Positions 43,599 to 52,984 of a stretch of DNA of 64,000 bases are shown piece by piece; within the stretch, counting starts at the first letter, position 1; each line of letters starts with the position of its first letter. Both the position numbers and the translations under genes were made by a program. The notes beneath the pieces are model-generated. The model had not been told where the DNA came from. It did not search any database and saw only the letters and a program-made list of their open reading frames with translations. Source of the DNA: Gammaproteobacteria bacterium (GTDB taxonomy: Bacteria > Pseudomonadota > Gammaproteobacteria > Pseudomonadales > Azotimanducaceae); contig SYFY01000203.1 of NCBI GenBank assembly GCA_005799745.1, positions 36,006 to 100,005 of the forward strand, written 5' to 3'.

Positions 43599-46151
43599 CT
43601 ATTTCGGTGGACTGCCACCCACCCATACAGGACTCGACCAAGCCACGCCGTCGTTCGATTGCACGACGCGTACCTGATACCAGTCGCCGACAACGTTGCC
43701 CGTGTCGTTCACCTCGAAGGTGGCTTCGCGAGTTGTCCCTTCAATCCACCGGCGAACACTGATCGAGTCCTGATAATCCGTGGCGTTCACGCGCGCTGTC
43801 TGTGCGCCGTCACGCAAGTCGTTCACACGAATGGACAGATTCACCGCTTCGACGGGCTGATGTGCGCGGAAGTACGGCGGCGCGCCGCCAAACTCGCGTC
43901 CGGCATTGATGCTGAGGTTTAGCACTGCGCCGGACTTCACTTCACTCAACGTGTAGATCATCGTACTGGTGCTGCCACGGCTCGCGGTTGCGAATGACCA
44001 GGTGTCGGTAGAGCCTGGAACAGCTGCTGTTTTCCAGAGTGTGGTGTTACCCGATGCTGCAGGGGCGCCGCTCACGATTTTCGCGCCTTGCACTTGCAGC
44101 GTTCCGACCCAAGGTCGCCAGCCACGCGGGTTATCTCGCGGATTAACGGGCTCGGATGGAGAGGAAAAACTCACAGCCACCTGAACCGGAGCGTTCTTGT
44201 CTGCGGCGGCGTCGACGTAGGACTGGCTCCAAAGCACCTGATCGTTTTTCAGGACAGTGACGGACTCGAGCGGTGCGGTGCCGATCACTTGACCCGCGAT
44301 GCGCCTGGACTTGTCCATCGCTGCACGTGTCCCCATGGGTGCATCGTTGACGTTGAAGTCGAGGATGATGCGATCACCGTTCGTGGCGTAAGTGCGCAAT
44401 CCGCGCAGAGCGTTGAAGATCCCGTCCGTGGTCTTGTTATCAGCGTAAACGCCGGCTAGACCAGCACGTTGTGACACGCCTGCACCAGGTGGCGATGAAT
44501 AACCTGGCTGACTCAAATGATTGTCTGACGCGGCGATCACACCGACCTGGTGGCCATGCTGCAGGTACATGCGTCCAAACCATTCAAACGTGCCGTGGTG
44601 CGACATGATTTCGACAAGACGAACGAGATCCGGATCCATCACCCGCCAGTCACCGCTGTTGTGTGCGTGCGGGATCAAGAGCACATCTTTTTCAGAAGTG
44701 CTGGCGCGAATACCGGCATAGAGTCGCGGCAAGGTCGGAAAACGGCGCGCATCAAATCGCTGCCGATCCTGTGGCGTTCGGAAGAGTACGTTGTGATGGC
44801 CGCCGCTGCGATTGTCTACCGTCCACTCATAGCCGAGAAAGGGAATGAAGCGGCCTTCTTCCAGATTGGCGAGCACGATGCGGCGCAACGATTCCCACTC
44901 GGCATCGTCCATGAAGATGTCGTGTTCGCTGTGGGTCACGAAATCCAGGCGTGAATCTTCTTTTGCCCAACGCATGAACGCTTCTGCTGAGCCGATACCT
45001 TCCGCAAATCCAGAGTGACCGTGAGTGTCGCCCCAGACGAGTTGAGGTCCTGGCTCTGCCCGCACGAGCACGGGATTGCCTTGCCCCTTGATCTTGCCGT
45101 CAGCACTTTCGACACGAATATGTGTCGCCCCAGGTGTATCGAGCACGACATTGTCGAGCACCGTGATCACATCACCACCAGCAGGTACTTCGGCGAGCAA
45201 TTTGTTGTTGGCCATCACTTTCCAACCGGGCATCATCCCGGCGGCACGATTCGCCGCTCCGTCTTCAGCGCGTACCGATAGGGAGAATGGTGTATTCACA
45301 GTGACGATGGAGGGCAAGAAGGCGGCCACACCTTTGAGTCTGCCACCGATGAGGGTGAAGTGTTGGAGCGATAGTCCAAAGAAAGGGCTGGCGTTTTCGA
45401 AAGCGAGATACATCGGCAGTGGCATCGCGTCGCTCGCGTGTGAAGGCATGCGCAGACCTTTGCCACCACCACGCGTATCGCCGTACGTGATGGTCACCGT
45501 ATCGCCGCTGAGCAACGTGCCGCTGGCAACGCGAAACACGATGCGTTCAGCGTTGTCGCGAAAACCGCCGTGCATTCCGATAAACGGAACTCGCTCCACC
45601 TGGAAGTTCACGCTGCTGTTGGAGCTCTCCACCGAGAGATAGTTGTCGGCACCGGGTTCGTTCGTTTGCCAATCACCAAAATCCGACATGAAATGGCGGG
45701 CGATGAGGAAACCGCCACCCGTCTGGATGTTGCGGCTGCCTACCGTGAAGGTCTGCTTCAGCTCTGCGAAGGTGCTGACGGTGAAAGGACCTGGCGTAAG
45801 GACAAGTTTGCCGAGCGCGTCGGGCGATTTGTCATGAAGTGTGAGTTCAGCGATGAGTGTGTCGAGCTGGCCGTCGAGCCCGGGTCTCGCACTGTTGGTC
45901 AGACCGTACGTGATGATCTGGGTGGCGTGAACGGGGAGTTGCGCTCCATTCGTCGCCATCGCATTGGCCCAGTCCCACAGGATCGCCGCGCGGGCGGCAC
46001 GGTTTTGCGCATTGGTCGGTTCGGTGGCCGCATCGGCCTGGAGTGTGTCTACAGCAGTCCGGAGCGCAGGTGGAAGACCTGCAGCATACGAGATCTGTGT
46101 AGCCAACAACGTTGTGAGAAGAATGGCCGCAGCCCGATTCACTCGCCCCAT
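43599..46151 (-). CDS. DUF3604 domain protein, secreted
   Basis: An 850-residue protein starting at the ATG 46151 (AGGGG 5 bases upstream); TTG at 46169 is worse. Signal peptide around residues 4-24 (AAAILLTTLLATQISYAA). From about residue 375 PHP-like metal-binding motifs appear: WGDTHGHSG, FVTHSEHDIF, and LLIPHAHNSGDWR. DUF3604 proteins are PHP-fold metal-dependent hydrolases of unknown substrate, common in marine bacteria. The N-terminal 370 residues are an all-beta region; the C-terminal 150 residues form another beta module. It is a single gene, 20 bp upstream of the HIT gene. Confidence 0.8.
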   Translation of the reverse strand: MGRVNRAAAILLTTLLATQISYAAGLPPALRTAVDTLQADAATEPTNAQNRAARAAILWDWANAMATNGAQLPVHATQIITYGLTNSARPGLDGQLDTLIAELTLHDKSPDALGKLVLTPGPFTVSTFAELKQTFTVGSRNIQTGGGFLIARHFMSDFGDWQTNEPGADNYLSVESSNSSVNFQVERVPFIGMHGGFRDNAERIVFRVASGTLLSGDTVTITYGDTRGGGKGLRMPSHASDAMPLPMYLAFENASPFFGLSLQHFTLIGGRLKGVAAFLPSIVTVNTPFSLSVRAEDGAANRAAGMMPGWKVMANNKLLAEVPAGGDVITVLDNVVLDTPGATHIRVESADGKIKGQGNPVLVRAEPGPQLVWGDTHGHSGFAEGIGSAEAFMRWAKEDSRLDFVTHSEHDIFMDDAEWESLRRIVLANLEEGRFIPFLGYEWTVDNRSGGHHNVLFRTPQDRQRFDARRFPTLPRLYAGIRASTSEKDVLLIPHAHNSGDWRVMDPDLVRLVEIMSHHGTFEWFGRMYLQHGHQVGVIAASDNHLSQPGYSSPPGAGVSQRAGLAGVYADNKTTDGIFNALRGLRTYATNGDRIILDFNVNDAPMGTRAAMDKSRRIAGQVIGTAPLESVTVLKNDQVLWSQSYVDAAADKNAPVQVAVSFSSPSEPVNPRDNPRGWRPWVGTLQVQGAKIVSGAPAASGNTTLWKTAAVPGSTDTWSFATASRGSTSTMIYTLSEVKSGAVLNLSINAGREFGGAPPYFRAHQPVEAVNLSIRVNDLRDGAQTARVNATDYQDSISVRRWIEGTTREATFEVNDTGNVVGDWYQVRVVQSNDGVAWSSPVWVGGSPPK

Positions 46152-46548
46152 CGGAAACCCCTTTAACAATGGGGATTGAGTGTACAGAGGTGATTCCTGT
46201 CAGTCAGGCGCGGGGAGTGAGCGGCCGAGAAATGGTTAGCGTTCAAAGCAGAGATCGGGACGACTCGAGGCTAAATGAAAGTCAGGGAACAACAGAGCCG
46301 TAAGACGGTTCGATTTCCAATCTTCACATGCGGCAGAAAGTGCGTTGCCGTGCGAATATCACCCCATTCAGGTACTCGCCTCCTCTTGGAGGTGTTATTC
46401 GCCGATGGCCGCTTACAGGGAATGCGCTCTGTCTAACCATCGGCAGGCGGGTGATCGTGGTCGAACGCGTGTAATGCCCATGCAGCGTCCGAACCGTCAC
46501 AGTGCGTGCCTCGTCGAAAGGGAGGATACAGGTCATGAATAATGCGGG
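46152..46548. other. Intergenic region between DUF3604 and the Rieske oxygenase
   Basis: About 400 bp without a convincing gene. A small hairpin CCTCC-TCTT-GGAGG (about 46380-46394) is present. I see no tRNA, terminator or promoter I would defend. Confidence 0.5.
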
Positions 46549-48129
46549 CTAGCGGTACGCGTCCACCCATTTGTCATAGAGCTTGTGGAAGTGCCTGATC
46601 TTGGTTTCGTTGTACTCCGCCAGCCGGATGTGAGACCTGGCGCTGGCTTTCATTCCCTGATGCACGTAGGGCATGTTCAGTGTGTCTTGATTGAACACCG
46701 GACCGAGTACACCCAGTTCTTCCGCCTCCACAAAGTCGTCGTCGATATCCAGTTGATGAACCTCCCGCGTCGGCGTGTAGACGCCATCATCGGGGATGGG
46801 TGCCATCAACATCACTTCCATGATGCACTCCTCATGATTGTCGCCGTTTGGTCGGAATCGATAGTTGATCTCGTTGAACGAACCCCACGGATGAAAATTC
46901 GGAAACACGGTGAGGTACACCTGCGAGGTCAACTCGACATCGGGAATGTTATCGGCAATCGAAGGGATCACTTTTCGTAGCGAATCTCGAAACGCCTCGG
47001 CTGCAAGCACGCGGGGTGAAGCGCCTTCGCCTAGCAGCCGGTTGAGTCGTTCAGCCTGCGTCGGATCGATGGCCATCGGGTCGCCCTGGCTTAAGGACGC
47101 GCCGCGCACCTTTCGTCCACCCACCAGAATGCAGAGGTGTTGATTGGCATCCTTGAGTTCACCTTCGAGCCATTTGCCGGTTGCAGTGAACAGACCATTC
47201 TTACCTTTGGGGGTAGTGACGCGTACCTGTCCCTCGCCTGCATCTTCGTAGACCCATCCATTGAGCGGATGACGCACCAGGGCAGCGTTCTGTCCTGGGA
47301 GCGGATCCCACTCCGGCACACCCAACCCTTCCAATGCGCCCGTGCGGATGGCGCGTGAGTAGTTCCCGAACACGTCGTACTTGGTGCACATGTCATTGGC
47401 ACCGCCAGTCAATCCTTGCGGGTGAGTAAGCAATACGTGGTAGGACTCCATGAAAGCCTCTTGTACCACCTTCCAATTGGCGCGAATCACCTTGGCAACG
47501 TGCGCTCGCTTGTAACGACGTTCGTAGGGAAACACCTTGAACTGGCTCGACAGATCACCCAGGTATTTTTCCAGTGGCTCGCAATTGGGATCGGGGTTGA
47601 TGAAAAGGTAACGACCCCAGCGGCCGACTTTTACCTCCGGTAGACGCTCCGCGTTACGGTCCAAACCAGAATAGTCATAGGCGCAGGGTACCTGCTTCAG
47701 TGTGCCATCCAGTTCCCAGCTCCAGCCATGGAACGCACAACGGATTTCATCGAGACCTTTCGCCGGTGACTCCCGCAGTTTGCGGCCGCGGTGCAGGCAA
47801 GCGTTGTGGAAAGCCTTGTAGTCGTCCTCGCCGGTGCGCACCAGCAGGTAGGACTTGTCGACGATGTCGTAAGGCACCACATCACCGATATGGGCGAAGT
47901 CGTCTTCGTGCGCTGCTTGCTGCCACACGCGGGACCACAGGTGCTGCTTCTCCAGTTCATGGTAATCCCGCGAGATATAGCGCGCCTTTGGTATCAGTGC
48001 AGGCCCCGGCTCAATCGGGCTGTCAATGCGCATCGCTGCAGTGATGTTGTCGGCGCGGGTATCAGCGTCCAGCAGCTTGTGAAACGGATCATCCATCGTC
48101 CGCAGGGTTCTGGTTGCAATGCTTGCCAT
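46549..48129 (-). CDS. Rieske ring-hydroxylating oxygenase, large subunit
   Basis: A 526-residue oxygenase from the ATG at 48129 (MASIATRTLR), which has AGGTGAG upstream; GTG at 48138 is also in frame. The Rieske [2Fe-2S] ligands are CLHRG and CAFHGW, 20 residues apart. The mononuclear iron motif starts ESYHVLLTHPQ (two His), with an acidic ligand expected later. The C-terminal half is larger than in naphthalene dioxygenases, more like steroid/terpenoid Rieske monooxygenases. Electrons would come from reductases elsewhere. It follows the TonB receptor on the same strand, 77 bp after its stop. Confidence 0.9.
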   Translation of the reverse strand: MASIATRTLRTMDDPFHKLLDADTRADNITAAMRIDSPIEPGPALIPKARYISRDYHELEKQHLWSRVWQQAAHEDDFAHIGDVVPYDIVDKSYLLVRTGEDDYKAFHNACLHRGRKLRESPAKGLDEIRCAFHGWSWELDGTLKQVPCAYDYSGLDRNAERLPEVKVGRWGRYLFINPDPNCEPLEKYLGDLSSQFKVFPYERRYKRAHVAKVIRANWKVVQEAFMESYHVLLTHPQGLTGGANDMCTKYDVFGNYSRAIRTGALEGLGVPEWDPLPGQNAALVRHPLNGWVYEDAGEGQVRVTTPKGKNGLFTATGKWLEGELKDANQHLCILVGGRKVRGASLSQGDPMAIDPTQAERLNRLLGEGASPRVLAAEAFRDSLRKVIPSIADNIPDVELTSQVYLTVFPNFHPWGSFNEINYRFRPNGDNHEECIMEVMLMAPIPDDGVYTPTREVHQLDIDDDFVEAEELGVLGPVFNQDTLNMPYVHQGMKASARSHIRLAEYNETKIRHFHKLYDKWVDAYR

Positions 48130-48163
48130 CTCACTCACCTCGCATGATCAGATTCGACACAGG

Positions 48164-48187
48164 CCGGCGGTATGGAGTAACCGCCGG
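48164..48187. repeat. Perfect hairpin between TonB receptor and Rieske gene
   Basis: CCGGCGGT (48164-48171) and ACCGCCGG (48180-48187), loop ATGGAGTA. It lies between the receptor stop and the oxygenase start and could act in processing or partial termination. Confidence 0.8.
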
Positions 48188-48194
48188 TTGCCCC

Positions 48195-48211
48195 TTTGAC
48201 AATCTGTCAAA
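48195..48211. repeat. Short palindrome over the TonB receptor stop codon
   Basis: TTTGACA-ATC-TGTCAAA, 7-bp arms, spanning the stop codon of the receptor gene (48207-48209). Confidence 0.8.
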
Positions 48212-50639
48212 GGCGATAAGTTGCCTGGAACAGGTACGATCGGGGGCGTGAACCGCCGCCGCCCTGGTCAGATGGCGTAATCGCGCCCGGGCGCGCGCCA
48301 CCAATGGGCCAGATCTCGTCGGTGAGATTGTTGCCAATGATGGCGAAATCGTACTTGCCATCGGCGCTCTGCAACCCCACCCGGGCACGCAGACGCCAGA
48401 AGCTCGGCTGCCTGGCAAGCGGCTCGCCATTACCGGCGGTTGCGTAACTGTCCGTATAGAGACCTTCTCCCGCCAGGATCCCCACCCATCTATCACCCAA
48501 CGGCTGAGTCCATTCAAATCCCAGGGAGCCGGTAAACTTGGGTGCATTGGAGAGGGTTTGACCGCTCAGGTCTTGAAAGAATCGACCATCGCGGTCCGGA
48601 TCTTCGCACTCGCCCGCAACTCTCGGCTGGAAGGCATAACAGGCGACGTTTGGATATTTGTCATTCTTTGCCTTGTTAAAACCGCCTTCCGCATACAACT
48701 GAAGGTTATCGGTGGCCTGGAAGGCTGCATCAAACTCGATGCCTCGGGTATACGCCGATGCGGCATTGCCGATGACAAACGTGGTGGTCTCCGGACGGAA
48801 CTGGCTGACCTGCAGGTCCTCGAAGTCATAGTCGTAAGCCGTCACGTTGAGTCGGAGGCGCCCATCGAGGAGTGTGGATTTGACACCGACCTCAAAGCCA
48901 TGTGCATCTTCTTCGCCGAAGGTAATGTTTTCAGGTCCGAAGGTCCTGGTGAGCACCGTGGGCGCGGAATACCCGCTGGCTTTGTAGCCGTTCTTCCAGG
49001 CGCCCCACACCGTAATGTCATCGTTAGGTCGCCAGGTTAAGGTAACCTCCGGGGAAAAATCCGTGTCGCTGGTGTCCGCATCAAGGTCTACGCCTTCCGG
49101 GAACCAGCCGATGATGAGCAAAAACGGGTGTACATATTGGTGGTGCTGGGAGCCGTGCTTTTCGTCCTCGAGGTAGCGTGCACCAGCAGCGAGTTCCCAT
49201 TGATCCGAGATGTCCCAGATCACCTGACCAAACACTGACCAGGAGTCACCGTCGGTGTCCTGAATCACATGCTGATCGTTGGTGAACCCACGCGTCGGAT
49301 CCCTGCCGAAGAGACCCAGCTTGCTGGAATTTTCGTGCCGGCGATCAAAAGACTCGTAGTAAAAACCCAACATGTAGTTGAAGGGGCTTTCGAGTTCAGT
49401 GGCAACTCGAAGCTCCTGCGAGAACTGCTCGTGATCATCCGGATTGAAGCCGACGAAAAATGGGTACTGCAACCCACCAAAATTGTCCCAGCCGTCGAAG
49501 TCATAGGCCATCCAGCCAGTCAGAGAGCTCAAGCTGCCCCACTCGAGCGTGTATTCCATATCCAGCGTGTAGATCTGTGCCTCGTAGTTACTGAAGAAGC
49601 CGTCTCCGAGTTCGCCGTTCTGGTTGTTGTTCCAGCCAGCCACGACTTCCGGTGGCAGCGCACCCTGAGAAGTTTTGTTATCCAGTTTGCAGTCGTGGAA
49701 TGGGTCCGCCAGGATGGGTCGCGCGATAGGTGCAACTCGCGGATTTGACCGGTCGGTGCAATTGGCGAACTCCCCGGCTACCAGTCCATCGCTCTCTTCG
49801 TCAGTCACGTAGAACTTCGCTCGGGCGCGAAAATTATCCACGGGGCGCCACTCGAGCGTCAGCCGTCCGGACAGTGCAGTGATCGCCCCGATGTCCTTGC
49901 CAGCGCCTGGCAGGTCGTAATAGCTTTCGCTCGCTGGCCAGAAACCGAGCACATTCATGCTTGGGATCGCTTGGCCATTGCTGTTCTCTACGAACCCTGC
50001 GTTGTTGTCGATCCAGCCACCGATATCCGTGTAGCGAACCGCGAGCCTGGCCCCCAGGGTATCGGTCAATGGCCCTGAGACCATGCCTTCGAAGATGCGT
50101 TCATCCGCCTCGGGTTCATAACCCACTTGCACCTTAGTCTCGAATTCTTCGGTGGGATTTGCAGATTCAACACCGACCACACCCGCCGCGCTGTTCTTAC
50201 CAAAGAACAGTGCCTGTGGGCCTTTCAGGAACTGCACCGAGTTCAGATCAAAGAACGCCGACCGCGCGATGAATCCGCGCTCCGATTGAACGCCGTCGAT
50301 ATTGGTGGCAACACTGGCCGAGATACCCGAATCGCCGGGATTGGATCCGAGGCCGCGAATGATGAAAGAGCCACCGGCGCCGTTGGTGCCGCCGGAAATC
50401 TCAACGTTATTGGCCATATCGGCAATTTCGGACAGGTTATCGGCGTTATAACGCTCGATTTTTGCGGCATCCAACGCCTGAATGGCAATCGGTACGTCCT
50501 GCAGTGGCTCAACGCGTTTGCGGGCGGTGACGATGATTTCTTCGATTTCTGCACCATGCGCTTTCGGTGCGAGAGTGGTCAGTGGAAAAGTGACAAGCAG
50601 GGCCAGGGTTGATAGCCCCAGCATTTTTTTTGGTTGCAT
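48207..50639 (-). CDS. TonB-dependent outer-membrane receptor
   Basis: An 810-residue receptor. Signal peptide (LGLSTLALLVTFPLTT, cleavage near AHGAE), TonB box-like EEIIVTARKR at residues 32-41, plug domain VPIAIQALDAAKIERY, and a long barrel ending in an aromatic-rich strand (SYLFQATYRL). SGISASVATNIDGVQ in the plug is typical of the sphingomonad/gammaproteobacterial TBDRs for hydrophobic catabolic substrates. It imports a large or hydrophobic molecule using TonB energy. Upstream of the Rieske gene on the same strand, suggesting coordinated uptake and oxidation. Confidence 0.93.
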   Translation of the reverse strand: MQPKKMLGLSTLALLVTFPLTTLAPKAHGAEIEEIIVTARKRVEPLQDVPIAIQALDAAKIERYNADNLSEIADMANNVEISGGTNGAGGSFIIRGLGSNPGDSGISASVATNIDGVQSERGFIARSAFFDLNSVQFLKGPQALFFGKNSAAGVVGVESANPTEEFETKVQVGYEPEADERIFEGMVSGPLTDTLGARLAVRYTDIGGWIDNNAGFVENSNGQAIPSMNVLGFWPASESYYDLPGAGKDIGAITALSGRLTLEWRPVDNFRARAKFYVTDEESDGLVAGEFANCTDRSNPRVAPIARPILADPFHDCKLDNKTSQGALPPEVVAGWNNNQNGELGDGFFSNYEAQIYTLDMEYTLEWGSLSSLTGWMAYDFDGWDNFGGLQYPFFVGFNPDDHEQFSQELRVATELESPFNYMLGFYYESFDRRHENSSKLGLFGRDPTRGFTNDQHVIQDTDGDSWSVFGQVIWDISDQWELAAGARYLEDEKHGSQHHQYVHPFLLIIGWFPEGVDLDADTSDTDFSPEVTLTWRPNDDITVWGAWKNGYKASGYSAPTVLTRTFGPENITFGEEDAHGFEVGVKSTLLDGRLRLNVTAYDYDFEDLQVSQFRPETTTFVIGNAASAYTRGIEFDAAFQATDNLQLYAEGGFNKAKNDKYPNVACYAFQPRVAGECEDPDRDGRFFQDLSGQTLSNAPKFTGSLGFEWTQPLGDRWVGILAGEGLYTDSYATAGNGEPLARQPSFWRLRARVGLQSADGKYDFAIIGNNLTDEIWPIGGARPGAITPSDQGGGGSRPRSYLFQATYRL

Positions 50640-50838
50640 GGATCCATCTCCGTTTCAATTGACGTAAACGCAAGTGAAATCTCTATCCCGTGCTCAGCCT
50701 ATTCCTGCTTCTGCAGAATGAAAAGTGGATTTGCGCGCTTCCATTCTTCACCGAAGATCATCGAACGTCGCGCTCCAAGCCGCTCTGTTGGATACACCGC
50801 TCCGGAATCGAGAAATCGCAGCACCAACGATCTAACAA
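50640..50838. other. Intergenic region upstream of the TonB receptor
   Basis: About 200 bp between the receptor start and the first recognisable part of the FAD-dehydrogenase remnant. It should hold the receptor promoter; no clear consensus. Confidence 0.4.
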
Positions 50839-51520
50839 CAATCGGCATTCCGACCAACGACGGCGCGGGTATCCAGCTCGATCTGACCGGGGGGCGGTCA
50901 CGGGGGGCATGGACGGCGTGATTGCAACCGCATCCATCTATCCGCCGGCGGACCTGATCAAGGAGATTGTGATCAACAACGAAGGCAAGCGATTTGTGGC
51001 CGAGGATGTTTATCACGGCCGACTTGCTTACTTCATCGAGCGGCAACCCGATTCGACGGCTTACCTCATCGTCGACTCCGACATATTCGCCTACCCTGAA
51101 CAGGGCACTCACAAGCTTATTGACGGGTGGGAGACAGTGCGCGAAATGGAGGCTGGGCTTGGTGTTCCGCAAGGATCGCTGGTGGCGACCCTTGAGGAAT
51201 ACAACCGCGACGCGGCCGCCGGTGAGGACCAGCAGTTTCACAAGCGACCGGAGTGGCTCAAACCGCTCAACAAAGGTCCCTTTGCGGCGTTTAATCTGTA
51301 GTTCAGTTCATCGGTTGATGCCTACATCTCGCTTGGCGGACTGCGCACTAACGTCGACCTCCAGGCGCATGGTGCCGACGGCAATCCGATTGCCGGGCTG
51401 TACGCAGTGGGGGCCTGTGCAGCGCACTTCCCGATGAACGGCGGGGAGTACGCCAGCGGCCAGAGTCTCGGACCTGGATCCTTCTTCGGTCGGTGCGCTG
51501 GTCGTCACGCGATTAGCTGA
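50839..51520 (+). pseudogene. Decayed FAD-dependent 3-ketosteroid-dehydrogenase/fumarate-reductase-like gene
   Basis: Only the C-terminal third is present. It starts as IGIPTNDGAGIQLDLTGG in one frame, shifts near 50886-50905 (G6 runs), then continues as GGMDGVIATASIYPPADL, EGKRFVAEDVYHGRLAYF, and FAAFNL followed by TAG (51299-51301), then in the same frame FSSSVDAYISLGGLRTNVD, GLYAVGACAAHFP and YASGQSLGPGSFFGRCAG. These are the substrate-domain and FAD-end motifs of the FAD-binding_2 family. The N-terminal FAD domain is missing. At least two lesions plus truncation make this a remnant. Confidence 0.85.
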
Positions 51521-51532
51521 ACCAGCGCGCCG

Positions 51533-51556
51533 CGCCCCCACGCCCCCACGCCCCCA
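51533..51556. repeat. 8-bp triplicate CGCCCCCA
   Basis: Three perfect copies of CGCCCCCA in tandem, 12 bp after the end of the FAD-dehydrogenase remnant. Confidence 0.9.
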
Positions 51557-51583
51557 CGTCCTGGTTGATGCCGAGCCAGCGGC

Positions 51584-51640
51584 AAAGACGAGGGCACACC
51601 TCGTGAATTCAGCCGCGTTTCACGAGGTGTGTCCTCGTTT
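51584..51640. repeat. Inverted repeat with GTGTCCTC core at a gene-remnant junction
   Basis: Left arm 51584-51607 (core GACGAGGGCACACCTCGTGAA) and right arm 51619-51640 (core TTCACGAGGTGTGTCCTC) are nearly perfect inverted copies, about 22 bp each, 11 bp apart. The same core recurs at 55045-55084 and, in opposite orientation, at 57060-57110. The right arm ends where the Rieske remnant begins. Confidence 0.8.
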
Positions 51641-51968
51641 AGACGATCAATGCCTGTGGGACAAATTTACGTTGCACATACAGCCCAGGGAAGAAGTGGC
51701 CAGGCGTGCCGGTGTAGCGTTCAAACCTGCCGATCCTAAAGACCTGGCGCCCGTGCCACGGCCGGAACATGACGAGTTCACGCAGGACGATGTCATCTCG
51801 GGCAACAAGACGATGACGATCACCATAGATCAGGACGTCCACCCGATCAGGGACATTCAGGCAGGTATGCGCTCACGGAGTTTTCGGGCATAAAAGCGCT
51901 GTGAAGATGAGGCGCGCATGCAGCACTACCATGACTGGCTCGATCACTTCCTGGGATCTAACGCGTAA
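51641..51968 (+). pseudogene. C-terminal remnant of a second Rieske oxygenase
   Basis: Reading frame gives LWDKFTLHIQPREEVA to TITIDQDVHPIRDIQAGM RSRSFRA, then TAA (51891-51893), and in the same frame KRCEDEARMQHYHDWLDHFL to a stop at 51966-51968. The IRDIQxGMRSR and QHYHDWLD elements are the C-terminal end of Rieske oxygenase alpha subunits. No N-terminal Rieske or iron-binding part precedes it; the sequence begins at the repeat arm. This is a fragment with an in-frame stop. Confidence 0.75.
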
Positions 51969-52000
51969 CCCGAGGGGCGAGATGGCCAACAACCCGACCT

Positions 52001-52780
52001 TCACTTGGTCGCGTCTTCCCGTGCACTCCACTCATCCAAAGACTTGAGCGTCGCCTGGATAAATGGGCTGCGCGTGGCGAGCCATAAGAAACCGTCGGCG
52101 ATGGCTTTTCCGGGTTGTCGCAGCGGGCGCTCGACGTGCATCAGCAGGACGACACGATCCTCGTCCGTGTCGTTCCAGACCTCATGGTAGTACGTGTCGT
52201 CAAAGATCAGGAACTTGCCCGGCTCCCAGTTGTAGTCCTGGTCATCAATAGCGATTCGGCATTTGTTCGCATCCTCTGGGATCTTCAAGCCCAGGTGACA
52301 GGTGAGCATGCCGTTGGTTGGACCGTAATGACGCGGCAGGTGGGTACCTGGCGTGTGGATGGAAAAAAATGCCGAAATGAGCCCAGGAACAGATTTCACC
52401 AGCTCATTGGTGACTGGACAGCGCGCGGTGTTGTCCTTCACTTCATAACCGTATCCCCAGAGGAAGAATACCTTCCACTTGTCGTCTGTAGCGATGCGGC
52501 TGTGATCCGGTGAAACCACGCGCAGCGCCGGTATTTCCTCGGGACGCTCCAGTACTTTCATTGCCTCATCGCGAATCGCTACCCAATCGTTCTCCAATCG
52601 CACAACCCAGTCGAACACATCACGTCGAAACACCGGAGGATTGCCGACCTTCGAAAACAGGCTGATGAACCAGTGCACAGGTGGGCGAATGTAGAACCCG
52701 AACCAGAACACGGCACGGCGGAAGACATAAGCCATGCGTTCCCGGCCGTGGTGGGGAATACTCGTTGCGCTCGAGGACAT
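52001..52780 (-). CDS. Aspartyl/asparaginyl beta-hydroxylase (LpxO/AspH-like) family oxygenase
   Basis: A 259-residue Fe(II)/2-oxoglutarate oxygenase of the Asp_Arg_Hydrox family. After an N-terminal hydrophobic anchor (AVFWFGFYIRPPVHWFI) the metal-binding core is PGTHLPRHYGPTNG, LTCHLGLKIP and DDTYYHEVWN. RVVLLMHVERPLR is the end of the fold. The branch includes LpxO and OlsC, which hydroxylate lipid acyl chains, as well as peptide hydroxylases. A lipid substrate is plausible given the RhlA-like neighbour. It is divergent to the JmjC gene. Confidence 0.82.
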   Translation of the reverse strand: MSSSATSIPHHGRERMAYVFRRAVFWFGFYIRPPVHWFISLFSKVGNPPVFRRDVFDWVVRLENDWVAIRDEAMKVLERPEEIPALRVVSPDHSRIATDDKWKVFFLWGYGYEVKDNTARCPVTNELVKSVPGLISAFFSIHTPGTHLPRHYGPTNGMLTCHLGLKIPEDANKCRIAIDDQDYNWEPGKFLIFDDTYYHEVWNDTDEDRVVLLMHVERPLRQPGKAIADGFLWLATRSPFIQATLKSLDEWSAREDATK

Positions 52781-52904
52781 GATTCGGCTTTGGTGTCGGT
52801 TGCTTCACTTAGACGACATTAGATCAGTACCAAACGCAAATATCTTTGCCGATGTGGCTGTCTGGACACTGGTAGAGCTAATCTTCACCTTCGACAAAAC
52901 ACGC

Positions 52905-52910
52905 TATAAT
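52905..52910 (+). promoter_or_regulatory. Candidate -10 element upstream of the JmjC gene
   Basis: TATAAT, a perfect -10 hexamer, 75 bp before the ATG. A matching -35 at 17 bp spacing is weak (TCTTCA at 52882-52887). Confidence 0.4.
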
Positions 52911-52984
52911 GAGTGACGCTGCGACCGATCTTTGCAATTCAATGAAAGCGTGAACCCATTGACTGCGGATGCCCTGCTACCTTG

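Noticed and set aside
51533..51640. CRISPR array
   Set aside because: The repeats are too short, have no regular spacers, and are direct triplets plus one inverted pair. No cas genes are present.
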